From assembly GCA_963170055.1 (NCBI GenBank), contig CAUJGJ010000397.1, positions 2,606,001-2,670,000 of the forward strand: a DNA stretch of 64,000 bases, given 5' to 3'. Positions 20,581-32,200 of this stretch are shown one piece after another. Made by a program: the position numbers and the translations under genes. Source of the stretch: Halisarca cf. caerulea (lineage: Eukaryota; Porifera; Demospongiae; Chondrillida; Halisarcidae). Under the pieces are notes generated by a model, which was not told the origin of the DNA, searched no databases, and saw only the letters and a list, made by a program, of their open reading frames with translations. How positions within the stretch are numbered: position 1 is the first letter of the stretch; each line of letters opens with the position of its first letter.

Positions 20581-22225
20581 ATGCCTCATGTGCATAGTTC
20601 AGCAATGGATGGTTCAGGCAATGGCTCAAGTGGTGCAGAGACTCCTTCTGTCCAAGTCACCCCAGACGGCAGTTTAGCTTCTCTCAGCAGCATAGAAGGA
20701 GAATTCTCTGACATTATGATCATTTTAAGTGAAACCGATTCAGAGGGTGACTGCAGCAAACCTAAGCAGAAAGTGAAGATCACCGACTATTTTGAGGGAG
20801 TCGGACAATCGAAGAGTACCATTATGTCCTACTTTCAAAAGGCCTAGACAGGACGGATCAAGCACGGATTCTGAAGTCGAAGGAACTAATGCTGTTGAAA
20901 AGCTTAGTGCTGCTCCAAAGCAATCATGCAAAGCTTCCTACACAACATACACATTTCACCAAAAGATGGAGGTGCTGGACTTCGTGAAAGCGCATAACGA
21001 ATCAGAGGCTTCCAGACATTTCAAAATTCCAAGAACAACGCTTCGTTCATGGAAGGGGCTGGACTCTTTGCCAAAAAGAGAAAGGCAAACAGAAAAAGAA
21101 AGGCCAACACCTCAAGAAAGGAGCTGGCAGGCCACTGTCTTACAGTCCTGCCCTTGAAGAAGAAATTGTCCAGTGGGTTTTGGAGTCAAGGGACCTTCAT
21201 GTACGTATTTCCAGAAAAATGATTCAGAGAAAGGCCTTGACTATCATAAGATGGAGCAATCCCAAATTTAAGGCTTCAGAGGGCTGGCTCCAAAAGTTCA
21301 TATTGCGTAACTCCTTGGTATTGCGCCACCATACAAGTATTCAGCAGAAACTGCCTGCAGCTTTAGAACAAAAACTTGCAGCCATGATGGACAAAGTGAA
21401 GACCCTCCGTGAGTGCCACAACTTTCCAGATGACGTAATTGTCAACATGGATGAAACACCGATATTCTTCGATATGCAAAGGGCATACACAGTGCATCGA
21501 AAAGGTTCTCGGGAAGTGTCCATACGGGGTACCAAAGGGGGCAAGAAACGAGTGACATTTGTGGTTTCATGCGCTGCATCTGGCAAAATGCTCAAACCAA
21601 TGATAATATTCAAAGGGAAAACAGCAAGAACAGTTCGTGATGTCGACCACAGGTCAAGTGAAGTATTTGTGACACACCAGGACAAGTCATGGATGGATAA
21701 GTCCCTGATGCTGCGGTGGGTCGAAGATGTCCTGCTGAAGCACACTGAGGGTAAACATTGTTTACTGGTGCTTGATGCTTTCCGGGCACACATCACAGAT
21801 TCTGTAACCTGATCACTTCACAAGGCAAATGTTTCCGTGGTTGTTATCCCAGGTGGATGCACTAGTAAAATACAGCCTAATGATGTGTGCTTGAACAAAC
21901 CCATCAAGGATATGGTTAGGGGAGAATGGGAGGCATTTCTTCTAAGCCAAGTTGAAGCGGGCGGAGACACTGACAGTATGGGAGCCACAAAGTCGGACAT
22001 AGCGAAATGGATCCTGGCAGCTAATTCTATGTTGACTTCCCAAAGGGACCTAGTTGTGAAGTCTTTCAAGGTCTGTGGGATCTCCAGCACATTGAATGGT
22101 TCTGAAACCATCTTGTGAGGTGTGCTAAAGAGATGCCTAAATTTGTGTTGCCTTATGCTGCCAATAATGAGGACAGTGACATTTTCTGTTCGGAATCGGA
22201 CGACAGTGGGTCGGATACATCCTAA
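20581..22225 (+). pseudogene. Tigger/pogo transposase with frameshifts and stops
   Basis: The product should be about 540 residues. The N-terminus is acidic and ends KVKITDYFEGVGQSKST (frame 1, to about 20845). A psq/CENP-B-type helix-turn-helix follows in frame 2: FHQKMEVLDFVKAHNESEAS then HFKIPRTTLRSWKG (about 20955-21060). The second helix-turn-helix and catalytic core are in frame 3 (21120-22118): GRPLSYSPALEEEIVQWVLE, NMDETPIFFDM, VLDAFRAHI and GGCTSKIQPNDVCLNKPIKD give the D-D-D triad. Breaks: frame changes near 20830 and 21065, TGA at 21810-21812, and another change near 22080 before the acidic tail FCSESDDSGSDTS. No intact copy can be read here. Confidence 0.82.
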
Positions 22226-22423
22226 GCAAGATGCAACTCCTCTATGACTGTTTTGCATGTGACATGACTTTTAATTATTATTCTCAGTTATTCTGTAGTG
22301 TTCTAATAATAACCAAGCTGATAATCAAAATGGTTACAATAATTATTATAATACTGTAGTACAACATGATTACATGATATCCTCTATACAAGAAAAATGG
22401 TGCAGTTGAAAATGTCTTCTTAA

Positions 22424-22759
22424 CTATTGGATATGTTTCCTTTTCCCAAGAAAGGTCAGGCTACAAGGAATCTCTGTGCCCCCTTTTTCTCGGCAGTGAC
22501 AACAACTGCTAGTTACTTCTCCGTGAATAGAGCCATCATGTTGTAAAAAATAAAAGCAAACCTTCGAAATTTCCCACGGAAGATGGCCAACCGTTTCAGG
22601 GGCGTCAGCGCTCACAAACACGGAGACAGCGTACCTATCATGTTGATTGTTGGTGTCCTGTTGACAATGGAAGGTTTCAGCAGGTTCTGGAAACCAAACA
22701 TCCTTGTAGATGTGATATCCGCGAACAGCGGTTGAAACAGTAAGCTGAAACGCAGCCAT
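22424..22759 (-). CDS. HIRAN-like ORF carried antisense in the Tigger element, 111 aa
   Basis: Complete ORF from ATG at 22759 to a stop at 22424. The pattern VRGYHIYKDVW, NNQHDRYAVSVFV, VGHLPWEISKVCFYFL and EIPCSLTFLGKRKHI is that of a HIRAN-like domain, a small beta-barrel known to bind single-stranded DNA ends in HLTF/Rad5 proteins. It reads inward from the right end of the Tigger element, opposite to the transposase, and stops before it. Unlike the transposase it has no frame break, so it may be younger, selected or simply short. It could equally be a passenger gene picked up by the element. Confidence 0.6.
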   Translation of the reverse strand: MAAFQLTVSTAVRGYHIYKDVWFPEPAETFHCQQDTNNQHDRYAVSVFVSADAPETVGHLPWEISKVCFYFLQHDGSIHGEVTSSCCHCREKGGTEIPCSLTFLGKRKHIQ

Positions 22760-22940
22760 TTTTTCGGCAAGCAGGATCGAGCTAATGCCTCCTTAAATAT
22801 TCGTCATAATTCTAAAAATTCATCAAAATATTCTATATTTTCGTCAGGCCTGAATTCTACTGCCTTTTCTACTCTATTCTAATTGACTGACGAATTTTTC
22901 CGTGCACAGACCCTGACGAATTTTTAGAGAGAATACGGTA

Positions 22941-23028
22941 TACCTTTAATTGCATCCTGCATGCATGTATTATTATTGCATGTCATTATATAGTACATGC
23001 ACTATATACAGTGCATGCACTACATTGT

Positions 23029-23099
<71 letters not shown>

Positions 23100-23135
23100 C
23101 ATATATATGTATGTATCTATGGATTTAATATATAG
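22941..23135. repeat. (CT)n followed by (AT)n
   Basis: CT tract 23033-23080, then AT/TATG-rich sequence to about 23115, followed by the polypyrimidine-poor acceptor of the next DUF6589 exon. Confidence 0.9.
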
Positions 23136-23538
23136 GTGAATCCACAATTGGCTTGTCTTCATGGTGTGGATTCCAGATTATAGGGGATAATATTGACAAG
23201 AATGTACGTCCAAGGTACATGAGGGCAGACCAGCAGACAAGAAGCCTCCATTACTTCAATGCCTATGCAGTTAAGGACCAAGTCAATTGCTCAAACCTAG
23301 GCACAACTCCCCCTGGTGGCAATTTTGATTGCAGTGATGTCTTACCAACATCTGAAGATCTTGTTGCGCTGTTTGACAATGGCAGTGTTTTACTGTCCCG
23401 AATCCTAGTAAAGTACATCCCAGCACTACATGAATACGAGGCTGCCATCCAAAGGCACATCAGTCATAGTGAGAGTGAGGCAATGAAAAGAAAGTCTATT
23501 GTGGTGAGTTATTATTAAAGGGAATATGCATGCATGCA

Positions 23539-23540
<2 letters not shown>

Positions 23541-23591
<51 letters not shown>
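23541..23591. repeat. (AT)n microsatellite
   Basis: About 25 AT units, preceded by ATGCATGC repeats at 23526-23541. Confidence 0.95.
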
Positions 23592-23595
<4 letters not shown>

Positions 23596-23683
23596 TATGT
23601 ATATATATACTATTAGTGCTTAATTTTTACATGCATGTCACACACATGCATGCATGTGAAGGCATCCCAGACCTATATACTAA

Positions 23684-23859
23684 CAGTGGAGCCTGTCTAT
23701 TGTGGTCACTGTGTAATGCAGCCACCTGTCTATACCAGCCACTAATTCTTCTCCAAATCAGCAGTAATGTATGGTATTCGACCTCATTAAAGCAGCCACC
23801 TATCTATAACAGCCAAAAAATTTCGCCCCAATGGTGACCGCATTAGACAGGTTCCACTG
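23684..23859 (+). mobile_element. Pogo-type MITE, 176 bp
   Basis: The ends CAGTGGAGCCTGTCTATTG and (inverted) CAGTGGAACCTGTCTAATG pair well, and TA follows the right end. This is a small non-autonomous element in the last DUF6589 intron. A half copy is seen at 57128-57190. Confidence 0.7.
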
Positions 23860-24160
23860 TATATTATAACTAAATTCACATGCAGTGCAAGTTTATACAA
23901 TGTCATTGATTCAACCAAATATATATAGGTTCCTTTGGGCATTCAACCGAGAAGTGAATAAACCATCCCAGAAATGGTGGATATCATGGAGGTCTTACAC
24001 CAGTATGTCCCAAAGGCGAGCATGGCCGCAACCTTTGATGACCACACTTACACTGTGGAGTGTGTCCAACCAATTCTTTTTGGTGGAGACCAACTGAAAT
24101 GTGCAAGAGCTCACACTTATACAGCATACAGTTATACAGCAGTAAATACAAGAGTGTGGC

Positions 24161-24564
24161 TTAATACAATAAAATCTGTCCTATTGCTCTCTTAATTCTG
24201 AATACTTTTGTTTGAGATAGGTTACTGTTTCTTTAGGCGATTTGTGGCTGTCATTGCAAAGTCATACAAAAGTACAGTATCTTGCTGACCCACTGGTCCC
24301 ATGGCTGCTTCCTTCATGGGCCAGGAGCTTGGATCATCCACTCGGACCATTGTCCAGACTACTTCCCCTGGTACTAGCCAACCCTTAGCTGATCGTCCTG
24401 CACTTCCTTCACTTTCCCAATACTGGGGTCCTCAAACTCAGACTCCTGGCAAAATACTACCACCCACTGGTCAACCTTTATCTGACGGTCAGTGACCTGC
24501 AAAATTCTGGTCCTTCGTTGTCCACCAACAGACACCTAAGTGAAGAATTGCTAACACATCTTGC
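24161..24564. other. Spacer, one open frame of unclear meaning
   Basis: 24301-24495 is open on plus and rich in Pro, Ser and Gln, without a recognised domain. Nothing else is seen. Confidence 0.3.
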
Positions 24565-24630
24565 ACCATGCGCCGTATGCGCCCTGAACCGGAACCTCGT
24601 TCTGTGTACCATGCGCCGTATGCGCCCTGA
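24565..24630 (+). repeat. 23-bp direct repeat upstream of piggyBac 2
   Basis: ACCATGCGCCGTATGCGCCC plus TGA occurs at 24565-24587 and again at 24608-24630, 43 bp apart. It lies about 450 bp before the transposase N-terminus and could be a subterminal transposase binding repeat. Confidence 0.5.
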
Positions 24631-25082
24631 TCGCATACATAGTTTTCAATCGACTTTTCCCCTGTTACTTTCTATAGTAACCCCTACCAAGCATTACACC
24701 ATTGGAAAGGCTAAAGATAGAGCTTTCCAATGATGTATAGAAAACGGTACCTTCCAATTCGAAATTCTCGAATAAATCAACCTCAAAAAATATTACATAA
24801 ACACTGACTCATCTTCTTCTAAACTTAAAAATTACTAAACAAACACTGATTCATACTTTTCTAAACTTAGAAATACAGAGTCTATAAAACCATAGAACAA
24901 CATAAACAATTATAACAGTGATCAGTAAAAACAGATGGAACATTCAGGAATTGGAATTGATGAGCTTCTTAGCAACAGTACTGAACTTTTGCCATAACGG
25001 GACTTCACCGTAGCAACCTACAAGGAGAAGACAACAGTGATGACAGTGCTGATGAAATGAAGACTACATCAATGAACCAGAG

Positions 25083-25784
25083 ATGCATGATGATGAAGAA
25101 ATGGACAATGAACTGGAAGTACCCCCTCCAATGCATTCAAATACCCCAGTGAGAGGCACTGGCACAGAGGAAGATGAAACGCCCGTAACACCAGATGAAA
25201 CTGATGTATCAGAAATTCCGCCAGAGGCTCCAGCTACATGGTCTAATACATTCATCCCCTTAACATTGGAACCATTTACACCCACAACCCATGGTCTTTT
25301 GCAGGGAATTACTGCATCAACTACTACTCTAGATGCATTTCAGCGTATTTTCGATGTGAGCCTATTCACCAAAATTGTTGAAGAAACAAACATTTGTGCA
25401 GCACAAAAGCAGCGTAGTCATCCCGATCCAACATGGACACCTACAACTGTTGCGGAGATCAAGGCATTCATTGGGATTCATATTATTATGGGACTTGTCA
25501 GGTATCCGAGATATCACTTATATTGGAGTCAGGACAACTTCTTCGCTAACTACGGGATTCAAAGCACCATGACCAGGAGAAGATTTCAAGCCTTGGAGCG
25601 ATACCTCCACATAAATGATGTAACAAAAATGCCAGGAAAAGAGTCATCCGACTTTGACCCTTTATACAGAATATGGCCAGTCCTAGACAGTTGCAGGGAC
25701 CAATTTCAGCGGGCATATGTACCAGGTCGTGAGCTCAGTGTAGACGAAGAGATCGCATGTGGAACATGTCCAAATCTTACCTAG
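25083..25784 (+). pseudogene. piggyBac transposase 2, N-terminal half
   Basis: An acidic N-terminus is followed by the start of the DDE_Tnp_1_7 domain: TTTLDAFQRIFDVSLFTKIV, then HIIMGLVRYPRYHLYWSQD, RRRFQALERYLHIND and the first catalytic aspartate in RELSVDEEIA (about 25740). At 25755 the sequence enters GCATGTGGAACATGTCC and leaves the family. The matching C-terminal half starts at 33730, exactly where this half ends, so both are parts of one PGBD4-like gene split by an insertion. No TTAA-bounded left terminus could be identified. Confidence 0.75.
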
Positions 25785-26090
25785 GCGCTAATTAAAAAGA
25801 ATTTGCGATCTGCTCAGGCTTCCATTCTGAATGTCATGTGAACTTCTCGTGACTAATGATATGACATAGTGTGACGTCGAGTAAACACGGAAAGTATACG
25901 AGTACAAGCATAGTACAAGCACGTGGATGCCAGTGGAGCTTAAGGATTTGGTGGTTTTGAAAAAAAACGTTTTCTTGAACCCTTCCCCCTCATCTAGTCC
26001 GCCTCCTCTACAGTAAGGCTCTTGTCCTTCTGCTGTGCTTCTTGTGGCCAATGTACAAACTGGCAGGAGGCCGTACTGCACACAGGGACA
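25785..26090. other. No gene recognised
   Basis: AT-rich left flank inside the 8-kb block, without a recognised repeat. Confidence 0.4.
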
Positions 26091-27141
26091 TTATAGTCGG
26101 GCTCAGAGATCGGGGATTTTAGGTGACAAAGTACTGGAATTTAAGGAATGTATCACCATACGTCACGATGCGCGGATCAGCTGAAGTGTATTGTATTTAT
26201 ACGTCATCAAAAGCCGCACGAAAGTCGCACTGAACAAGCAAAACAAGATAATATTAAGACCCAATCCAACTACTACTAGACTAGAGTCAACTTGAATTCA
26301 AACATTGCCAGAATCACGATTACCAGTACGCTGTGGCAAGCCAACGGTTACTCTTTCGTTATTACGCTTAGAGGACAACCAGTACACGCCATGAAAAAAC
26401 ATGAAAGTATCAAGAACTTACCGATAAGACTCGAAGATCGATTGATCAAACCTCCCGCTAAAGACTCGGTGAAAAGAAGTGTCGACAAAAGACTAAAGTA
26501 TCCGGCGGATTAGTATCCGCGAGTATCCATGGCATTAATCATGTACGCGCTTGGTGACGACATTCTACGCATGCGCAACGTCACAGTTAAATGGTCGCTT
26601 GCAACCAAGTTTATAAAAATCGTGGGATCCGGACGTGTAGATGGCCATCATACCCTTCAAAGAAGATATTGTTGGTTTCAAAATAGTTGTGTAGACGTAT
26701 ATTTGGTGAGCGGAGAAGATATAACCAGGTACGCTAAAGTTGTAACCATTTTCAAGTCTCATTTTCACATTTTTTTAGCCACAAAAGTACATTTTTTCTT
26801 ATAAGTGTTTCAGGAAGGATTATATTTTTCCCGCTCACGAATAGGTTATAGAGTAAATTTTTCTCTTTCATCTCATACCAATCTTGTAGCTGTTTGTAAG
26901 CGTCTACACGTCCGGACATCCACGTTTACTGCAAAACATACCACTTTTTCCGAGCTTGTTTTAGATTTTCTGAAAAGAGATGCATTTATATCTTGTACAC
27001 TAACATTTCGATATATAGTCAATGAACATATAGCAGATTCGAATAGCTACAAAAATGTTGTTCTAAACTAAAAAATCCGGTATATTTATAACCGCTTCCA
27101 AGCGGCAGCCATTTTTTCTGGTTTTGCCAGCCCGACTATAA
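26091..27141. mobile_element. Foldback-type element, about 1.05 kb
   Basis: TTATAGTCGGGCT at 26091-26103 is inverted at 27129-27141. Internally GGACGTGTAGA (26631) is inverted near 26913, and GTGAGCGG (26706) near 26844, so much of the element can fold on itself. No recognised coding sequence. Confidence 0.5.
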
Positions 27142-27727
27142 CGAGCCCGTGCACCCCGGATGAAACCGGCAAACGGTGTAGGGCCTACGTTTCCCCTCCA
27201 GTAAGTCCTCCGGCACATGCTGGAAGGGACAATTGCTCTTCTTCTGTCGCCGACAATCCTTCTGGAAGTGGCACAGATGGACTTTGGTGGATGGATCTGT
27301 AGCAAGAAACAAAAGGAATCAAGATCGTATTCACTCTTCCACCCCGCGGACCCTTCGATCATTCAACAAGAAAGCCTTACCACTGGGTTTCTCGGCCTTC
27401 CTTTTCTTCTGAGGCCGCTGTGATGGAGAGGCTGGCCTCTTGTCCTTTATCGGCGGCGCTGGAGATGCTCTTGGCTGCGGAGGTGGGGGTCCTTGCACCA
27501 CACAGTTTAGAAAGAAAACAGAGCCGTGGAAATTCATCTTCGCAAGGTAAGAATGACTGTGTGGAGATCTTAGGTCCTTAAAAATATTATTTTTCTTAAA
27601 GGTGCTAATGAGTGTCGTAATTCTATTGGTCTAAAGTTATCCTGATGGATACTGTAGCTCAAATGTGTACAACTGAGTCCGCGCCGGCGCTGGCTGTGTG
27701 TTCTTGATACTGACGTCGTGTATGTAT
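27142..27727 (-). other. Region with a Pro-rich minus-strand open frame
   Basis: 27331-27537 reads on minus as a basic, Pro-rich stretch (PPPPQPRASPAPPIKDKRPA). It is GC-richer than its surroundings and could be an exon. No domain is recognised, and a GTAAGA donor on the opposite strand at 27546 leaves the direction open. Confidence 0.2.
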
Positions 27728-28235
27728 ACGTACATGTTGGCTGCCTGTGTGTACTTCAGTCCTGGTTTGTTGCATGTACATGTTGGCTGCCTGTGTGTAC
27801 TTCAGTCCTGGTTCCATGTATGTACATGTTGCTGACGGTATGTACTTCAGTCTTGGTTTCATGTGTGTACATGTTGGCTGCCTGTGTGTACTTCAGTCCT
27901 GGTTTGTTGCATGTACATGTTGGCTGACGGTATGTACTTCAGTCCTGGTTCCGTGTATGTACATGTTGGCTGACGGTATGTACTTCAGTCTTGGTTTGTT
28001 GCATGTACATGTTGGCTGGCTGCGTGTACTTCAGTCCTGGTTCGATTTATGTACATGTTGGCTGCCTGTGTGTAATTCAGGCCTGGTTCAAAGTACATGT
28101 TGGTTAGCTGTGTGTACTTCAGTCCTGCTTCCATGTATGTACATGTTGGCTGACAGTATGTACTTCAGTCTTGGTTTGATGTATGTACATGTTGGCTGCC
28201 TTTGTGTACTTCAGTCCTGGTTGGTGTATTCATGT
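27728..28235 (+). repeat. Minisatellite, about 46-bp unit, about 11 copies
   Basis: The unit contains TGTACTTCAGTCCTGGTT and ATGTACATGTTGGCTG, with small variants (CAGTCTTGG, GCTGACGGTATG). An open frame of 190 codons here is only a by-product of the repeat. Confidence 0.9.
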
Positions 28236-28319
28236 TGGTCTGATTCTGGTTGTTTTGATGTTTATCTCCATCGTACTTTTACTACACGTATGTTGCTCTC
28301 ATCTATGCAGGAATATTGA

Positions 28320-28770
28320 AATTTTAGGACCACAGCATGCAGCTAGGAGAGACTGTGTGTAATTATTAATTTTAACTCCTTGATATTTTAATTTAGAATG
28401 TATTATTGTATTTTTTTATTGTTTTGCATTGCATGCTGTCATATATATACATGCCAAATATATAATAATTTACATCAATTTCACTTGATTATTAATAGAT
28501 GTACATTATTATAAGACTCGTGATCAGTAACAAGTACAAACTATTGTAAAATATATAAACTGAATATGCACAATGTCACAAATGGGAGTTCTTGGTTGCA
28601 ATCTGAATACTTGTCCACTTCGTTGAGCTCCACATGTACCTGCAACAAAAAGAGGGCATTATTATATCAAGCATGTATAAATAACAGGCTACAAATATAC
28701 ACCCATCTCTGTACCAGCTACTGAATGTAGCTGGTTCCAGGACACAGGACGAAGACCTGTGGGTGTGGCG
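28320..28770. other. AT-rich, nothing recognised
   Basis: Between the two minisatellites there is no long frame or recurrent element. Confidence 0.4.
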
Positions 28771-28781
28771 TGCCCCATAAG

Positions 28782-29115
28782 TGTACTATGTACTAACAGC
28801 AGTACTTTGTACACTTTTACACTATGTGCCACCGCAGCACTTTGTACAGCTACATGACAGACAAAGAGGTGTACTATGTGCCACTGCAGCACTTTGTACA
28901 GCTACATGACAGACGAACAGCTGCAGGTGTACTATGTGCCACCGCAGCACTTTGTACAGCTATATGACAGACGAACAGGTGTACTATGTGCCACCGCAGC
29001 ACTTTGTACAGCTACATTACAGACGAACAGGTGTACTATGTGCCACCGCAGCACTTTGTACAGCTACATTACAGACGAACAGGTGTACTATGTGCCACCG
29101 CAGCACTTTGTACAA
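28782..29115 (+). repeat. Minisatellite, about 52-bp unit, 6-7 copies
   Basis: The unit has GTGTACTATGTGCCACCGC and AGCACTTTGTACAGCTACAT followed by a GACAGACGAACAG-type end. The last three units are nearly identical, which indicates recent expansion. It abuts the 3' end of the SAP-motif gene remnant. Confidence 0.9.
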
Positions 29116-29204
29116 TCATTACATGTGTATGAACATAATACACTACAAAGAACACCTTGTACAGGTTTCATACATTTTAATGCAAGTTGCAGATAAGTTT
29201 CAGG

Positions 29205-32200
29205 CAAAGCTTCAAGTCATGAGTATTTTGTACTGTGGTAGAAGGCTCTGGTACATCTGTGTCAAGAAGTTCTTTTAGGTGGGCCTTATGTTTGCACACA
29301 AGCTTGCGGAAGTACCGAGCAAACTTCTTGTGTTTGTGTAGTTCACTAGGGAACTTAATGGCTCTACTTTTAACAGAAGTCCTGACCTAGTCAAATTCTA
29401 CCAATTCGGCTGAATGACCTAAAAGCTTAGCTAATGACTTGCACACAGTAGATGTAAACTCACTTGGACCTTCTTGTACAGTGTCGCTTACTTGCATGTC
29501 GACAAATCCTCATTCTCATTGCACATATTGTCAGTGTGAGTTTCAGGTAGCAGCTCTTCACTTCCATCAACATGGTTGTTTATATGTTCAGGCAATGGGG
29601 ACACCTGTATGTTTGGTGGATCACTCACAACCTTTTGCACAGGAGTAGAAACAAGTGGGGGAACCAGAGATGCTCCGGAAAGAATGGATGTATTGAGAGA
29701 AACATCCATTTCCTCCGTCAAAGGTTGGACATTTGTAACAGATACCAAATGTCCATCATCATTGTAAAGCCTAATTGACTCAATAGGCATGCGAATACCA
29801 AGGGAAATACAATCATCCTAGCACTTGGTGCTTCTCACAGTAACATCTTGCAAGTGAGATGAACAGGCATGGAATATATGTGGCCCATGAGTATGATAGT
29901 CACCATGAGACTCACCATCACGGAAATGAACATCACCTGACTCAGATATACTCCACCATGCACCCATTCCTTGGATGAGGAAGTGGGCAATCCTCTTGAG
30001 GTGAGCCTGCCAGGCAAAAGGCCGCTTTTTGATCCACCTAGCCTTGAAAATGGTGCCTGTATACTTGGGCAGATCTGCTGCTCGCGAACCAATACGAGAA
30101 TTCTGTTTACGGAGTGAGTGGATGGGACCCATCTTTGATTCTCTCTTGACCTGCACCCTTTAAAGACACCAGGCAGCATGTTTTCAGGCTTCCTATCAGT
30201 GCACTTGGCTGCATTGGCTGCTGACTTAAACAACCGCTCTTCATTTTCTGCATTGACAGAATGACTACAAACAGCTTCATGCTGCTGTGGACCATGTATG
30301 AGCAGTGCATGAAAGTACATTGTGGTCATAGCAGAACCAAACAGCTCTAAGTGGAGTTCATGAATAAGGAATGCACAGTTGTAATACTGCAAGCATTGTT
30401 TAGGTGTGCGGTTCACATCAAGACTGTACAAAATTCTGCTGATTTGCACCAAACATTCGACATATATTCGAACAGGGGCAGTCTCAGCTGTCTTGGCTCT
30501 CTTACCAAACACATAAGCAATCTCAATGAGAGCCTCTCGTAGGTCTGAGCCATACAAATGTGCCTTTTTCCACACAGACTCAAGGTACATAGACACTTCT
30601 TCTTTCAAGTCGCTTACAGGGATAACAGAAGGCAACTTCTTCAGTACTCTACCCAAATACCCCTTTAGGTCATGCAGTGGCTCAAAAGAAAGAACCTCAT
30701 AGTCTTGAAGGTTCAGGTCAGACAATGAACTCTCAGGAGAGAACATCAACAGTGATGGTACTCTCTGAACACCACTCAGAATACCTTTCAGTGCATCAGT
30801 CCTTCCCTTCTTAGTTGTTGGGTAGTCCTTTACACCCCTTGCCTCTAGTTCACGTCTCAGGTCTTCTGTGCTGAGATCATCATAAAATTTGAGCACACCT
30901 ACCCTCTTCCCAAACTTGCCCTTCAGTGCTACTTCTTGATTGCTCTCCAAGGAACGCTGCTTACAAGAGGTTGCATGGGCAAAATCTCCAAATTGGGAGG
31001 CAGAGCAAATACAACCAACACATGGATATGTACCTCCACATGATATGCCAGCTTTGAACTCAGCGGCCGGCTTGTCACCCTTGAAGTACTTCAGTACATC
31101 AAACACTTTCACTCCACCAGCTGCATCCAGCTGCATCCATCATCCAGTCCATCCAGCTCAGCCAGTCTTTCTGGGATGATGCAAGCCTGGTCAGCAAGTG
31201 AGGAGCTTCCATGGGCAATAAAGTGAATCTCCCCTTCTTCAACATACTCTTGTACTCCTGGAGACTCAGACTCAGACAAAAAAAGTACAGGATTATAAAC
31301 AACACCAACCATTACAGCAATGATTCCGTGTGAGGCCAAACTAGAATGATCATGCCAAACCCACAGAGAACGTCTTCTTTCATACTGAGCAAGAAGTACT
31401 CTCAGTTCTTCTGTGGATTTGGCACTTACATCAACACATGGCATTGCTTTGAAAATGGTTACCATGGCATCCCGATTCATAGTAGCAATTTCACTATCAG
31501 TGTGCAATCGCATCATCTTTTGATGACTGTCAAGTGAACGCTTACGAATATCTGCCAGGGTAAATTGCGGCTATGGGCCTCTATGACTTTTGTTTCACCT
31601 TTGACTCTTCTTTTAATTGCCACAGGAACACATGGTATACCAGTTTGCAGCTCCCCACTTTCAACCATTGCTGCATCTATAGTTGACAAAGTTTTCTTGT
31701 TAGGAGGTGCAGGCATTGCAATATTGGTCCCATCAAACTTCCTCTTGATAGATTTAGGTTTAGGCTGAATTTGCAAACCAAGAATAGCTGGATTTACCTC
31801 TAAAGCAAGAAGTTTCAATTTATGCCCTCTATCTGAACCATTGACACCAAATTTATCAGCTATGGCAGTGGCTTTGAATTAAAGAGAACTATCCCAATGT
31901 TTCAAGTAAGCAACAAGCTAATCAAATCTTGCACATTCGTGGGGTTTCACTGAATAACGCTTCTTCATCTTTTCAGAAACTTTGGGTGGTATATAGCATT
32001 GTGATTTTCTGATAGAATCCATTTTGCTCAAACTAATGTCATTAACGTATGCCGCCTTCAAAGTGTTCTTTCGCAAAGATTCATTGCATTTTCGAGTAAA
32101 CTGTTTTTGGGTATCTGCAATGACATGATTTATTTCAGCATCAGTATCTCTGAGGCCTAGCTCTTGGGGATACCGGTTTGCTAAGTTTTCAAAGGCCTGC

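Larger units (their letters stand above)
20355..22938 (+). mobile_element. Pogo/Tigger element with TA duplication
   Basis: The ends read CCGTATTCTCTCTAAAAATT on both strands (20355 and, inverted, 22938), flanked by TA at 20353-20354 and 22939-22940. The subterminal regions carry repeated ATTCGTCA/TTTTCGTCA motifs at both ends. The element lies within the intron of the DUF6589-like gene and carries a decayed transposase on plus and a HIRAN-like ORF on minus. Confidence 0.88.
16986..24160 (+). pseudogene. DUF6589-like gene, seven exons visible, decayed
   Basis: Exons: about 17000-17341, about 17578-17705, 17964-18433, 18504-18644, 18767 to about 19080, 23136-23503 and 23929 to about 24110, most with clear GT and AG borders. 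Exon 1 has a zinc-binding pattern (CWLCGQ, then ACKQCYG) followed by a coiled coil that is reached only after a one-base frame change near 17235. Exons 3-4 give VYTRLNKLGLSVTYRQS and a domain like the middle of DUF6589 proteins. Exon 5 is very acidic with an Asp run. Exon 6 has the diagnostic IIGDNIDKNVRPRYMRAD and SLHYFNAYAVKD. Exon 7 has VPLGIQPRSE, a TAA at 23959-23961, DIMEVLHQYVPK and FGGDQL. The rest of the domain is missing. DUF6589 proteins are of unknown function and probably transposon-derived. Confidence in the family is good; the exon ends of 1, 2 and 5 are uncertain. Confidence 0.7.

Noticed and set aside
27747..28319. 190-codon open frame
   Set aside because: It is the 46-bp minisatellite read through; the repeat period explains the lack of stops.
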